Below the pieces are notes generated by a model. It did no database searches. It was given only the letters and a program-made list of their open reading frames with translations, and had not been told where the DNA came from. From contig NC_045139.1 of the NCBI RefSeq assembly GCF_008831285.2, positions 726,204 through 790,203 on the forward strand: a stretch of DNA of 64,000 nucleotides, written 5' to 3'. This DNA is from Nymphaea colorata (Eukaryota > Streptophyta > Magnoliopsida > Nymphaeales > Nymphaeaceae). The position numbers and the translations under genes are program-made. Every line of letters begins with the position of its first letter. The first letter of the stretch is position 1. Positions 1-11,866 of the stretch are shown here, piece after piece.

Positions 1-1420
1 GGATTATATTATATCAAATCGGACTTGTAAATTCACCGCCAATCTGAATGCGACTTTTAAATGTACAAAATGGATCCAAACTGCATTGTTAAAGCCCATC
101 TTTCAAAATATATGGACATTAGATATATGGTATTTATTTAAACTTAAATTTGATTTTGAATATGCATTTGATCATGGTCAGTTATTTATTTAAATCAAAA
201 TCTGAATTCCGTTAGATGTCATTTTTTAAACCTGAATCCCACGCATCTGATTTTTTAAACCCCCTTAGCCAATTTAATAAGTCCAAGTTGATGGAGCCAT
301 TTAATATATATCTTTGTTCACGTTATTGACCTATAAGTGGGGTTTGGTTTCTATATATATATATCAAAACTGTGCTTGGGTAGGGCCATGACAGATTAGG
401 AGATATATATAATTAAACTTTCATGTAGATCTAGGAATTTGTGGGAGTGCCATTATAGGTATATAAACAATTGCATATTCAGAAATTTTTGGATGAAGGG
501 TACTATTTGAAATTTTTTTGTACTTTAAAGCATAGTCATAAATAACGTTTCGAAATTTTAAACGGTATAATACAATGAGCTTGAAAAATACGGAAATATA
601 CTGTAAATTTTTTAAAATTTTAAAAAACTAAAATTACAAAAAATAAAATAAATGAGAAACTAATAATACAAACATGAAAAGATAAGTACGTTTGCGGCAA
701 ATAAAAAAAAAACTGTTTAACATTAAAAAAACTGAAAAAATGAAAAAACACGAAAAAAATGCGCTAAAAAAACATGTTTTTTTAATTTTTTTTAAAAAAC
801 ACTGTATTTTAAGTTTTAAACAACCAGTTAATTTATCACATTTTTTTGGGTTTTTTTTTAAAAAAAACGCGTTTTCTGTGACTATACCATTATATAAATA
901 AACAAATAGTTGAAGACATTTATATGAAAATAAAGGAGATTTGGCACTGAACTGCCTATACCACCCCACATGTGGCCCTATTACTGTGTATAAAAAGCAA
1001 GATATATTAATAATGTTAGGACAGAATATTATTAGGACAGAATATAGTGACTAATGTACAAACTACAGATGCTATAATTCTTCGAGAAAGTTTAATTAGT
1101 ATCCCACTATTTGGGTACACGCAGCCATAATTTCATGGAGTGCAATAATCGAATTAGCACCAAATTGGCCGCTTTGTTGTAGTGAACTAACCAATGAATC
1201 ATTAACTTTGGTTTGCTCAACCTGTTTCTTCCGTTGAATAATTATAAGAATGTGCCATTTTTATTCGATAGATTCCAGTTCTACAATGCCAATAATTGAT
1301 CGACACAGCCACACACACACATTTTTATATATCCGAGCATTCAGCACCATTGCTATCAGCAACATCTGATCTCAGCTTGAAAAAGAAATTACAAGCAGCA
1401 AGAGAACAACAATATGCCTC
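1..1420. other. Intergenic region 3' of peroxidase A
   Basis: AT-rich DNA with no credible gene. It holds the miniature element at 532-885 and the putative 3' UTR of peroxidase A. On the minus strand an AATAAA lies at 1264-1259, about 160 bases after the stop codon of A, and is the best polyadenylation signal candidate. Confidence 0.6.
532..885 (-). mobile_element. Miniature inverted-repeat element, copy 1
   Basis: About 354 bp, extremely A/T rich, bounded by short imperfect inverted ends (ATAGTCATAAATAACG at the left; reverse complement of the right end ATAGTCACAGAAAACG). The reverse complement of 52989-53390 matches it along its length with indels, including an exact ATTAAAAAAACTGAAAAAAT block and shared AATGAGAAACTAATA, AAAAGATAAGTA and AGTTAATTTATCA blocks. 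The two-copy match and the ends support a MITE-like element; the superfamily is unknown and I see no sure target-site duplication. The short ORFs across it are low-complexity shadows. Confidence 0.65.
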
Positions 1421-3549
1421 CTAATTGACGACGTCACACCTCTTTCTTATCTCTCCCTCTTCCCCATATTTCACCTGCACTTCTCCCAGCTTGATCATGG
1501 CCTTTGCGAACTTCTTCTTCCAGGTTGCGGGTTTCGCTGCGTAAAGACGAACCAGACGCCTGGTTTTCTTGCTGGTGAGAAGCGCTGCATCGGCGGTGAA
1601 GAGCCCCTTGTGCTGCAGAAGACCCACGTAGTACTTGTTGTCCAAGACGTCGGGTGTGATGCTGTCCTGGGAGACAGTTGGGTCGGAACTCACTGCGCAG
1701 GCCTTTCTGAGCTTTGCTGCAAGAGCAGGGTTCAGTGTGGGGTCTGGTTTCCCTGTGTGGTTGAAATTCTTCTCGTATCTTCCCCCAATAACTGAGCAGT
1801 GGGCGTCGCCAAAGGAGTGCGCACCTGCAAATGTTAGAACAAATTATAATTCCCTTGGAAATATTGTATATTTCTTTACAATCATGTTCTCTACTGTATG
1901 AGAACAATATGGATCACTAGGAGTTACATGATCAATCTAATTATATAATGACTCACAAGCTATATCAAGTAGAAGAAGAAGACATTTTTTTTTTTAATTT
2001 TAAATGCACAATAACTCGAATTTTTTTGAAAAAAAATTAATTTTTAGCCTACCATTTTTCTATAATGATGAAAGATACCACTTTTATAATTTTTTTGATC
2101 AAGATGACCTGCTGTTTATGAGAACCTGTCAAACAATGGGTCGTCTCTTTGTCACATTCTTCATTACCCATAGGAGGCATGTTATAAAAAGAATGGGAAA
2201 GGTAAGAATGTAAGTTAGTGGAAAATGCTATATATTGCAGTTTCTCAAGTTATCATAAGCTTATTTTAAGCCTTTATTTGACAGCCTTCATAAAAGTTTA
2301 GCCCTCCTATTAAGTAAATCATAAAATTGGTCCTTCTAATTTTTAAAATATATTAGTAAAAAGATAAGCCCCAAAAATTAAGGACAATTCCCTACTTATT
2401 TTTATCTTTGGAGAGAGAAAGAGAGAGGGAGAGAGAGAGAGAGGTCATCCATAGTAAAATGCATACCAAGGAGGGTAACTGCATCCTTAAGCCTGAGGTT
2501 CTTGGCTCTAAAGAACCGAGCAATAGCTTTCAGGTCGACGGAAGACCGTGGAAGATTTGATTCGGTTTCATTAGCACAAGAGACTCTGCCGTCCTTCCTT
2601 CCTCCACGAACTTTGTACCGTGGGAAGTTACCAGCCTGGGCGATAACAAAAGGTAAGATTGAAAAGAGAAAGTTAATGAACTTTTTCACCGTGCTTTGAA
2701 TCTCTTCAACTTTACATGCATGGCTTGTCTACAGAATGTACAGTTGCATTAATTAATTGATTTCTAGAGCTTTATAGTTGCATGGCATCTGTAATTCTGT
2801 AGTACACCTTATGGACGGCTTCCCTGGTTGCATATGCGAGGAGGTCGGCACATGAGACTGTGTTCGGGCACGCGGCCTCCAAGGCTGCCTTCATCTTCTC
2901 TATTTTACCAAATCCCCCGAGACTAGGTTTGTTTATAGACGCGTCTTTCTCTGCTTTACTTGTCGATGTTGAATTCAAGAGAATAGATCCATCACAGCCC
3001 TACAACATTTCAATTGAAAACATCAAAAACCACTCCAAACTTCTGCATATATGTGGGCCAAACGTACTGTTTTTGTTAGGCCCAAAAACCTAAGTCTTCG
3101 AAATGTTAAACTTATTGATACTTATTTACTAAAGGGTAGTTTAAGAACAGTGGTTAACAGCTTAAAGCACAGAGAAACAAGACATAATCTTAATATATGT
3201 ATGTATGTATTTAAGTAATATGTATAACTCAAAATTGAAAGAGGTTTAGACTTTACACTATGAGAACAGTAACTATAGTTTGCAATATTTAGACAGAAAA
3301 GGCAGAAGAGTTGCATACCCTGATGAAGCAGTCATGGAAGTGCATTCTGACCAAGTGGGGAGCTATATCAGAGTCTATTTTTATGAATTCATCCATCATT
3401 TTCCTAATGATTTCCTCGGCCTGCGGGCACGTCTTGTGGTAATAGCGATGCCTGAGGCCATCGTTGTGACCAGGATGGGGTGTGGCAAAGCCTGGAGATA
3501 CGAAGCTCAGGAACGAAATCAGAAGTACAGCAACGAAAAGAAGCTTCAT
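1421..3549 (-). CDS. Class III peroxidase A (secreted, peroxidase 5-like clade)
   Basis: Four exons, 3549-3319, 2999-2808, 2635-2467 and 1824-1421, give 331 residues, normal for the family; introns are 319, 172 and 642 bp. Residues 1-22 form a hydrophobic signal peptide ([16 protein letters not shown] then PGFA). The distal haem motif [10 protein letters not shown] carries the catalytic Arg and His; GCDGS and [10 protein letters not shown] follow; the proximal haem ligand is the His in [23 protein letters not shown] carries calcium ligands. All eight structural cysteines are present, plus an extra one in RVSCANE. Family role: haem oxidation of phenolics with H2O2 in the apoplast. Oddities: the usual GGP before the GRRDG-type motif reads AGNFPRY, and that motif reads GGRKDG. 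Closest in style to peroxidase B downstream and, from memory, to 'peroxidase 5'-type proteins. Substrate unknown. Confidence 0.93.
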
Positions 3550-3642
3550 TTTCTCTGCAATGTTGAAACTTGCAATAGCAGAGAATTCTAAGGATGCTTG
3601 GATCAGTGGGAGATGGGACGTAGCAGGCTTTCGCTACGCCTG

Positions 3643-3650
3643 TTTATATG
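3643..3650 (-). promoter_or_regulatory. TATA box of peroxidase A
   Basis: The minus strand reads CATATAAACA here, about 95 bases upstream of the ATG at 3549. This leaves room for a start site about 30 bases on and a 5' leader near 65 bases, and supports the chosen start codon. Confidence 0.55.
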
Positions 3651-3752
3651 CTGCTCCCCAGCTCAAGATCGTGCAATTAATTAATAAGGAAGAATTCGGA
3701 AACCAACTTTGACGTTCTGTATGCAATTTTATATGCACAGAACATGATTGCT

Positions 3753-3787
<35 letters not shown>

Positions 3788-3942
3788 TCGTTGTGCTACC
3801 TAAACAGTAAGATAACGACTTCACCAGCAATGTTAGCACCAAACTAAATCAACTGTCTCTCTCTGGCTTCCCCTTTTGTTCTTCTACCTAAACACTTAAA
3901 GTTTCAAGTTTATATATATATATATATATATATAAAAACTTG

Positions 3943-4163
3943 AAACTATTAGTGCTTAGATAGACAGAAATTGCGGTCGCTCTCATTGTTTTTGAACTTT
4001 TATATATATATATACTCTCATTGTTGTTGAAGTTATATTTATATATATATAACTTTAACAACTAACTTCAACAACAACTTCAACAACAATGAGAGTATAT
4101 ATATATAACTTCAACAACAATGAGAGCGACGGTAATTTCTGTCTCTCTAAGCACTAATAGTTT
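3943..4163. repeat. Foldback (long imperfect hairpin) element
   Basis: The left arm begins AAACTATTAGTGCTTAGA, continues through GACAGAAATT, CGCTCTCATTG and TATACTCTCATTGTTGTTGAAGTTATA. The right arm, up to TCTAAGCACTAATAGTTT, is its reverse complement with few mismatches. Arms are about 95 bp around a loop of a few tens of bases. An AT array with a GTTTCAAG/CTTGAAAC pair (about 3901-3946) extends the symmetry outward. Confidence 0.75.
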
Positions 4164-7100
4164 AAAATTTACATATATATACATATATATATATATAACT
4201 TATATCAATGTATAATAAGACAATCACCCACGTCATCCTACACTTGCTTTCACCACTGACATTCATGGAACATTGGCTTGTTGTTTTTTATAGAACCCAA
4301 AACAATCATGTTACCGAACACCCATTTAGAAGCCGTTTGGTTGGGACGTTTATAAACTTTGCATGAATTATCTACCACAAATTTTATGATCCAATCACTG
4401 GATAATAACAATATATTATGAACATATTTATAAAACTCGGCAACATAGTATTCAGGAATCTGCTTCAAATTTCAAGATAAAACCAGTGGAAAGTAACAAT
4501 CTACCATGAATGTTAAGCTAATTAGAAACACGACTTGAACCACAGGAGTCCAAAGTCGTCTACACGACACGATTTCCGGTACTGATCATTGCGAGGAAGT
4601 GGATTAATGCAATAATGTTTTAAAGTATATCATATGATATGTTCGATCCACGACACTGAAGAAGCCTGAGGCCACGTTGATCACGAGAACAGCTAGCCTC
4701 CTGTAAGAACAGGATACAAAATTACCATCAGTGCACACGATTCCAGACGAGGAATCCCTGAGTTGGCGTTCGTTCCACGGGGACCGGTGAAGTGCACCTG
4801 CTCCGTCGTACATTTTTAATTGTATCACAATTTGGACTGTTATAATTAAACTGCTTTAATTTGCATATGAGAAGTTTGGCATTTTCTTTAGGAGCACAGC
4901 TAGATATGATATTCTTCTTGACTCATTGAGTTTTTTTTGCTTACATTGGGTTCTAAAAAAAAAAAAAAGCAAACACAACTCTTTTAGCTAGAACCCATTC
5001 AATATGCTCGGACCCGACTACACCGCACACAGCCCTTAGTGCACAACATGTGTTCCCTTGATCTACTTTTATTGGAACTGTAGTCCATTTTTAAAGGTAT
5101 GTGTCATGCACATGGATCTATGCACAATTCAAAAGTGCACAAGCCTGCCCATATTTGGATCCTGTGCAGTGCTTTGTTTTTTCTTTTTTCAAAAAAAAAA
5201 AACTTTTGAGTTTTCCATTTTTGTCCTTATAAAATGTGTTTCACAATTTTTTTCCCAAGGGTACTATAGTCATTCTGACATTAGAATGCTATATATATAC
5301 CTCCTTGATCTCAAATTGTGCCTGCCACCAATGGAAATCTAACTTGGATTGTCCATAGTCAGTGGTGCCTGTCTGTTCGACCCGGGCAAAACATCATGTT
5401 GCCCCTAAATCACAACAAAATTGAAAAACAACTTTGTATTTCCCATTTTATCCTTTGCCTCATGGCAGAAGCACATGGACAATTGCCCACACAGTTTTAT
5501 GTAAGTTGACTATTTATTTATTTTTTATGTTGACAGAGACTTCTAAACCTAGTTTATTTTTTAAATTCCTCGTACACGCAGTGACTGACTTTCATAATAT
5601 ATGAACAAAAAAATTTGTTGGGACGTAATCAGAAATTTAAAAAGAAAGCTGTTCTAGTTCTCAAACTTGGAAAAAAAAAAAGAATATTGCATTTCGGATG
5701 TGCATAAGCAAGAACCTTTGAAGTAGGTTTTTAGTTTGATTCTCATAGGCACTATGTCGTTGTGTCTTACGTGGTTGGACTTAGGTTGAAGAGTGTATCA
5801 TTGTCATTGCTTACTCCGATATAACTCTGAACCTCAAAAGCAAGGGAAGGAAGGACCTTCGAGCTTCTTTTTGAGGCCGTAAACTGTTTTAACTTAGAAA
5901 ATCTAATCTCTCAATGGCTGAAGATGGTTCTAGTAATTGAAGTACTAATTAGTAATCAATATCTAATACTTGGTAATGTTTCTCAGTAACTAAAACAAGA
6001 ATGATTACCTAAATAAAAAAAGAATGCATTGCGGGCCACTAGCTTATATGGTTAAGTCAATGAATTATTTCAAGTTGCTTAAAACGCAACAATTATGAAC
6101 TAACCAAAAAAATAATAATAAACAAGGACTCCATTTCTTCACCCATTCACAAGTCAATTTTACAAACTTTTTTTATGTGTGGTGGGCAAACCAATTAAAG
6201 GAAACCAATAGGCCATGAAAATAAATAAAAAGAAAACAAATTTGATTGTAGGGCTAACGATTGTACTTGGTCAACGTAGTTTAAAGAATTGGGGTTGGTG
6301 AAAAAAAGTAGGTCTCATCATGGCGGCAAAAGCTTTATTTGAGAAAATTTTGGCTTTTTTTTTCTCTGTTATATTTTCATTTTGACTAAGAAATGAGTGA
6401 AATTTCAGATCTTGGTATATATATCCCCGTATTATGATCATTACTAAAACGTATAAATCAGTTGTGATTTGGCGAAAAACTTCATTCCACAAAATAAATG
6501 AATATTATGAAAAACATAACTAAAATGAAAAAAATATTAAAATATTTAAAAATTAATTAAAACCTGACACATGGTACTCTTGAATCAGCCATCCAATTAA
6601 ATCCGTTTGCCACTTGCCACTGATTTGATTTGCCGAATTAGATCGATTTAATTTAACAACACTTTTATTTTTTTATCTTGTACACCAAACACAGTTAAAT
6701 TTACCCTACAAAAAACTACCATGTGCGCATCAAACACAGTTAATTTTATCATGCAAAAAACCTCAAATCGAAAGAGGGTTAAATTTCATCATATATTTCT
6801 TTCCAGTTACCGTGGTAAATTTACCACATTAAATTTTTCATTGCAATCAAACAAGGCCTTAAAAAAGTATTTAGTTGTTTACTTCTAAAAAACACCTTTA
6901 GTCACGTTGGTACGTGTGATCGGCTCAAGCGCTTGTGTTAGCAGGTAGGTACAGTGACATGAGTATGTGTGGTTGTATTTTAAAACATAAAAACTTATAT
7001 TCTAAAACTTAAGTCTTTCTTTAGTTTTGATTTTTCCTTTCATTTTTATTTTCCTTTCATCAAGATTCTATATTTTTATTTTATTTTGCTTTAATTTTTG

Positions 7101-8059
7101 AGAATTTTATAGATTATTATATATATGTGAGTAAGACATTGTAAATGGATGGTTGACAGAAAAACAATGTAAATGGATGGTTGACAGAAAAACAAAGAAA
7201 ACAATGTAAATTAATGTTAAAACATAAAAATACCCATCACTTTTTTCTAATTATTTTTCTTTTCTTTTGACCGTTTTGACCATCCATCCTGTTGAATTGG
7301 CAGGTCTCTGCTATTATCTCATGCATGGAAATCTCCCAAGAAAAGAGATTTATGAAATTTGAAATGTACCTATATTGTGTAGCATTTTATTATTGTATTC
7401 TTCTGTCAAATTTTCTTGTCCCTTCTATTGTTTGGTCTGGACGCTTTGCCTCACATATGCATATGCAGACCTTAAGAACAATCTCGTCTGCTAGTCAATA
7501 GATCTGCTGGACACTTTAGACGAAAACCTAGCTAGAAACTGAAAAAGAAGAAGAAAAGAAAAAAAAAAGGCAACAAAATACAGTTTAGAATGGATTAAAT
7601 AACCAAAAATCTGCTACCCAAGTACCATATACACATTTTTCAAAGTAATATTTATATATCTAACCCTTTGATTATACATGTAAATACAGTTAAGAGACTT
7701 TCTTGAGAGCATAAAATGATAGCTAATTAAACTAGTATTTTTACACTTAGGACCTATACATATAACAATATGGCCTCTTCCACTCAGGTTGGGGCTTCTA
7801 GTTTTGTGAATTTCAATTAGTCCCCAGTAGATTCAGTTTCAATCCTAAAGAGGTAGGAAAATGACAACCAAACGCTTGAACCATTCCCTTGTAAATCTTT
7901 GAAGTTTTCTCACAATCTTTAAGATAAACTAAAACTTTCATAATGGGGTGTTACAATAAGTGCTTAGACTTATATAAAGAGTCCATGTCTATGAGAACTA
8001 AACCAGTAAGTAACAGTCACTAGCCCGACCAACTTCACCAAACCCATTGGGTCGGAGCA

Positions 8060-8382
8060 AAGGGTGGGCGCCAGGCCGGGGCACTGGCAGGGGCAGGCAC
8101 AAGTCCAGGCCAAAAAAACCCGGCCCGGGCTTGGTGGGCTGGCTCGAGTCGGCCTGAGCCCGGCTCGATCTAGCCCGTTTAAATTATAAAAAATGTTTTC
8201 TTTGATTTAATAACATATATTTGTTACTAAAAAATATATTTGATATAAAAAATATTTTATAATTTAAAAAATATTTTATAATTTAAAAAATATTTTTTAA
8301 TATAACCAGGTTTGGCTGGGTCGGGCCCGAGTTTTGAGCCCAACGGGCTGACCCGGACCCCGTTTAGCCGGGGCCACTGTTC
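8060..8382. mobile_element. hAT-like non-autonomous element with G/C-rich ends
   Basis: Starts AAAGGGTGGGCGCC with many GGCCC/GGGCC words, has a pure A/T core of about 110 bp at 8180-8303, and ends in more GGGCC words up to GGGGCCACTGTTC. The architecture (G/C-rich inverted ends, A/T core) matches 35476-35893 and 39359-39864. Class assignment to hAT is from general knowledge of plant elements starting GGGTGGGC; it encodes no protein. Confidence 0.55.
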
Positions 8383-8460
8383 AACCACATTCATGTAGTA
8401 CGAAGAATTTCTAGTTAGAGAACTCTCCCCCACCTTTAATAAATTTTTATTATTGCGGTA

Positions 8461-8630
8461 GGCAATGGCGCAGCCACATTGTGACTGGTGTGGGCTGTTG
8501 CTCACATTAGTTTCTTAAAAGTTTTTTATTTTTAAATAGAAATCTTAAATATTTATTAAAAGTGCCCCACCAGATTAGAGTGTGTTTAAATAAGTGCCCT
8601 CCAACCATTTTTCCTGGCTCAGCCACTGGC
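8461..8630. mobile_element. Small TIR element, GGAGCCA family copy 1
   Basis: 170 bp bounded by GGCAATGGCGCAGCCAC and the reverse complement of CCTGGCTCAGCCACTGGC. Inside the left end is a TGTGGGCTGTTGCTCACA-type inverted motif. Same design as 36048-36270 and 40326-40504. MITE-like, non-coding. Confidence 0.55.
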
Positions 8631-8772
8631 GATAGGTAAGATCATGTGAGACGAGACTGAAAAATGGACGACACCAGGCCTACTCCAAGACTTGTCTAAG
8701 CTTGCGGACAAGAAACTCGAGCACCTCATTTAATAAACGAATCAACCCGAAGTTAGGTAAAGTCAGTTCACA

Positions 8773-8842
8773 AGTTTGAAACCAAGTGCTCAGCCTAACT
8801 AGAATGGAGTTTGAAACCAAGTGCTCAGCGTAGCTAGAATCG
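8773..8842. repeat. Tandem duplication, 35-bp period
   Basis: AGTTTGAAACCAAGTGCTCA followed by a C/GTAACTAGAAT-type tail occurs twice in direct succession with two or three differences. Confidence 0.8.
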
Positions 8843-8934
8843 AGCTGTCTTCAACTCTGCCTAGCTAAGCTTTAGTTGGAGAACCCAAGCTAGACATAGC
8901 ACGAGCCAAGCCTTGAGCCAGGCCATCTATGAGG

Positions 8935-9067
8935 AGGGGTAGGGGTAAGCGTTGTTCTGACCTAGGTCGGGCTGGGTCAAGGCCATGAAAACAGTTGCAC
9001 TCCAGCCCGAGCCCTTGAAGAAATTGGGCCAGGTTCAACCTTGCCCGGGCCCGATGCGCACCCCTTT
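8935..9067. mobile_element. Short G/C-rich-ended element remnant
   Basis: Left end GAGGGGTAGGGGTAAGCG and right end GATGCGCACCCCTTT are imperfectly inverted. The interior carries TCGGGCTGGGTC and TTGCCCGGGCCCGA. It resembles the other GGGCC-rich elements but lacks the A/T core. Boundaries are approximate. Confidence 0.4.
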
Positions 9068-9119
9068 CTATGACTTGCGCCAAGTTTGAGCACGCCCAAC
9101 TTGGCCCGTGAATAGCAGC

Positions 9120-9203
9120 TAGTTGAATGTGCCTTCTAATTGCAACCTTCAAACTTGGTGGTAGTTGAATGTGCCTTCTAATTGCAACCTTCAAGCTTGG
9201 TAG
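9120..9203. repeat. Tandem duplication, 42-bp period
   Basis: TAGTTGAATGTGCCTTCTAA plus ATTGCAACCTTCAA and a CTTGG tail occur twice in tandem, with about one substitution. No coding meaning seen. Confidence 0.85.
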
Positions 9204-9899
9204 TTATTTTTTCAAACAATCTTGTCTGCTTCATTTGACAGAAGAATAAAGACTAAGGTGCCATTAAGTTTTATGCATGCTTCCACTACTTCATTTGTGT
9301 CCTTTCTGCCCAAGGGCACCCTCTCCTAAACCAAAATGTTAAGTTCAATGCCAGTTGAAATCTCACCATTGCTCCTCTAAACAAGCGGCTTGCCCTGCCA
9401 AGGATTAAGTCAGCCATGGCTGCCATCCCAAGCTTTCATGTCTTATCTTGTATTAGTCTTCAGCCCCATGTAAAAAGAATGCGCTATATTTTCACCATTG
9501 TCATGTCAGTCACTCGATACACTTCTAAGAGTATAAGTGGCCTCAGTTTGATCATATAGATGATGCATTTCGCTAGGCGTCATGGTCCGAAGAACGAGAA
9601 GCTACAGTCATCTAACTGCAAATTAAGCTACACTTTTCAACAATTTCAAAGCGATTCAACTTTATTAAGTAAGACTATTACAAGGGAACGAATGAATGAC
9701 AGCGAGATGAAACCACTGCAGCCAACAAGCACAGAGGTATAGTACAAAAGCATGAAACCATGTGAACACCTTTCTTTGATGCAGAATCGGGAGCCACCTT
9801 TGCTCCTCCTGCTATGAGAAAGCATAAAAAGAAAACCTAACGTAATTCCTCTGCAACTCATTCCTAGTTGCAAAAGACAGCTTCAGAGTACACCTCCCG

Positions 9900-10412
9900 T
9901 CAATTGACCAAGGCACAGTTCTTTCTTACTTCTCCATCATCCCCTGTTTTCACCTGAATCTCTCCCATTTTGATAATTGCGGCAACAAATTTCTTTCTCC
10001 AGATGGCGGGATTGTAAGCATAGAGATGGACTTCTGCACTGGTGGCCTCATCTGTGAGAAGTGTTGCGTCAGATGTGAAGAGACCCAAATGCTTCAGAAC
10101 ACCAACGTAATACTTGTTGTCCAAGACATCTGGCGTGATGGGGTCCAAAGAGACGGTGGGATCTGTCCCCTGACTTGCAGGGCATTGCTTCCGTAGCTTT
10201 GCTGCATATTTGGGGTCTAAAGTGGGATCAGGCTTGCCGGTGTTCTTGAAGTTCCTCTCCCTCCCACCAATGGCAGAACAGTGTGAGTCTCCAATAGAAT
10301 GCGCACCTGTAGGTGGATGAAAAAATGCAGAAGGAAGGATCAGTACAAGTCATCAGTCGGAGTTGGAAATCACACTAGTTCACAGATTCAAGTCCTTGTT
10401 TGCCCAAGTGAA

Positions 10413-10463
<51 letters not shown>

Positions 10464-10729
10464 TGCCATAAAAAAAAATAGTTTGAACTCACACTAGTCA
10501 ACAAATTCAGGTCCTTCTCCTGATAGCCGACTGAAGGAAATCTCACTGGTTCGCAGATTCAATTCATTATATTAATACGCAAAGAAATTTTTAAGATTAT
10601 ATATATGTGGACACAAACACACACACAATGCAGCAGTAATCAGTATGTCATGAAACAGAGTTTGAACACCACCAGTTTACAAACCCAAGTGCTTATATTG
10701 ATACCCAACTGAAGGAAATTATGAGACAT

Positions 10730-10809
<80 letters not shown>

Positions 10810-11440
10810 TCAGACAAAGTTTGAAATTGCACTAGCTTGTAATCTTAAGTTCTATGTTCGCTACCCAAGTGAAGGAAAAGAGGGAGAGAGTCTACCGAGC
10901 AAAGTAACAGCGTCGTCAAGGGTGAGTCCTTTGACTCCAAAGAAGCGGGCGATGCCGCTGACATCCAAGGTAGGTGGCGGGATAAAAGTGATGGTTTCAC
11001 TGGCCAGCGAGACTCTGCCATCCTTTCTTCCTCCTCGGACCTCATACCTTGGAAAGTCTGAACCAGCCTGACCCAATGAAAAAGAAAACCAGTTTTATTT
11101 TTTTGTCTCTCACAGATGAAGAGCATATCACATTATTGACAGCATGAATTTATTCTTCCACATGAGTGCTTCATCGCGTTTTCATAAGATATTTGGCTAA
11201 ATGTTTTACCTTGTGGATAGCTTCCCTTGTTGCAAAAGTAATGATATCTGCACAAGAGACAGTTCTTGGGCACTCAACCTCTAAGGCTTCCTTGAGCTTA
11301 TCTATCACATCAAAGCCTCCAAGACTTGGGTTGTTTATGGGGGAGTCTTTCTCGGCCACATTGTGTTTGGTTGAGTTGAGGAGAATGGAAGCATCACATC
11401 CCTGCAACATTCAGAACAACAAATTAACAGCGTGGCCCTT

Positions 11441-11514
<74 letters not shown>

Positions 11515-11788
11515 AGAGAGAGAGACTTCAAATTGAAAGCATATAGTAACTGCAGAGGAGAAAAATGTGCAATACCCTCACAAAGCAATCATGAAAGTGC
11601 ATCCTGACCAAATTGGGGACTATATCAAAGTTTTGCTTGATGAGTTTATCCATCGTTGTGGCAATGATTTGCTCAGCCTGCGGGCATGACTTGTGGTAAT
11701 AGTCATACTGCAGGCCACAGTCAGTGGAGGCAAAGCCTGCAACCATCAACCCCAAGAAGGCAACGAGGGCAATCGCAAGTCCCTTCAT
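9900..11788 (-). CDS. Class III peroxidase B (secreted, peroxidase 5-like clade)
   Basis: Exons 11788-11576, 11401-11210, 11067-10896 and 10306-9900 give 327 residues. I chose the ATG at 11788; the frame is open a little upstream but without another ATG. Residues 1-20 ([20 protein letters not shown]) are a signal peptide. [10 protein letters not shown] holds the distal Arg and His, GCDAS and [10 protein letters not shown] follow, and [10 protein letters not shown] holds the proximal His. The [14 protein letters not shown] calcium loop and the eight usual cysteines are present, with an extra Cys in STDCG. It shares with A the unusual [18 protein letters not shown] stretch and the CSxIGGR insertion after the proximal His, so A and B look like an old tandem pair. 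Introns 1 and 3 (174 and 589 bp) carry long (AT)n arrays. Role as for A: apoplastic H2O2-dependent oxidation. Confidence 0.93.
10415..10460. repeat. (AT)n microsatellite in intron 3 of peroxidase B
   Basis: About 23 uninterrupted AT units inside the 10307-10895 intron. Confidence 0.95.
10742..10807. repeat. (AT)n microsatellite in intron 3 of peroxidase B
   Basis: About 33 uninterrupted AT units, the second array in the same 589-bp intron, about 90 bp from the donor site of exon 3. Confidence 0.95.
11445..11512. repeat. (AT)n microsatellite in intron 1 of peroxidase B
   Basis: About 34 AT units, roughly 40% of the 174-bp intron (11402-11575), followed by a short GA run. Confidence 0.95.
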
Positions 11789-11860
11789 TTTCCTCTTCAA
11801 GGACTTCCGACTGCAGAAAGCAGAGCTGAGGATGATAACAACATGCTTCCGGGATGCCCA

Positions 11861-11866
11861 TTTATA
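11861..11866 (-). promoter_or_regulatory. TATA box of peroxidase B
   Basis: TATAAA on the minus strand about 75 bases upstream of the ATG at 11788, consistent with a short leader and with the chosen start. Confidence 0.55.

Larger units (their letters stand above)
3651..9899. other. Intergenic region between peroxidases A and B
   Basis: 6.2 kb with no supportable gene; all ORFs are short and lack recognisable domains. It holds a CT microsatellite (about 3757-3783), the foldback element at 3943-4163, a 31-bp-type tandem duplication at 7141-7195, the G/C-rich-ended elements at 8060-8382 and 8935-9067, a small TIR element at 8461-8630 and two short tandem duplications (8773-8842, 9120-9203). 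The 4.2-7.9 kb part is otherwise plain AT-rich DNA. Confidence 0.6.

Noticed and set aside
634-969. 111-codon minus-strand ORF and overlapping plus-strand ORF
   Set aside because: Lys/Phe-only low-complexity translation of the A/T-rich miniature element.
1434-1907. 157-codon minus-strand ORF over the last exon of peroxidase A
   Set aside because: Shadow frame; the overlapping peroxidase frame carries all family motifs and splices in phase.
10721-11071. Plus-strand ORF with Tyr-Ile repeats
   Set aside because: Translation of an (AT)n array fused to the antisense of a peroxidase exon.
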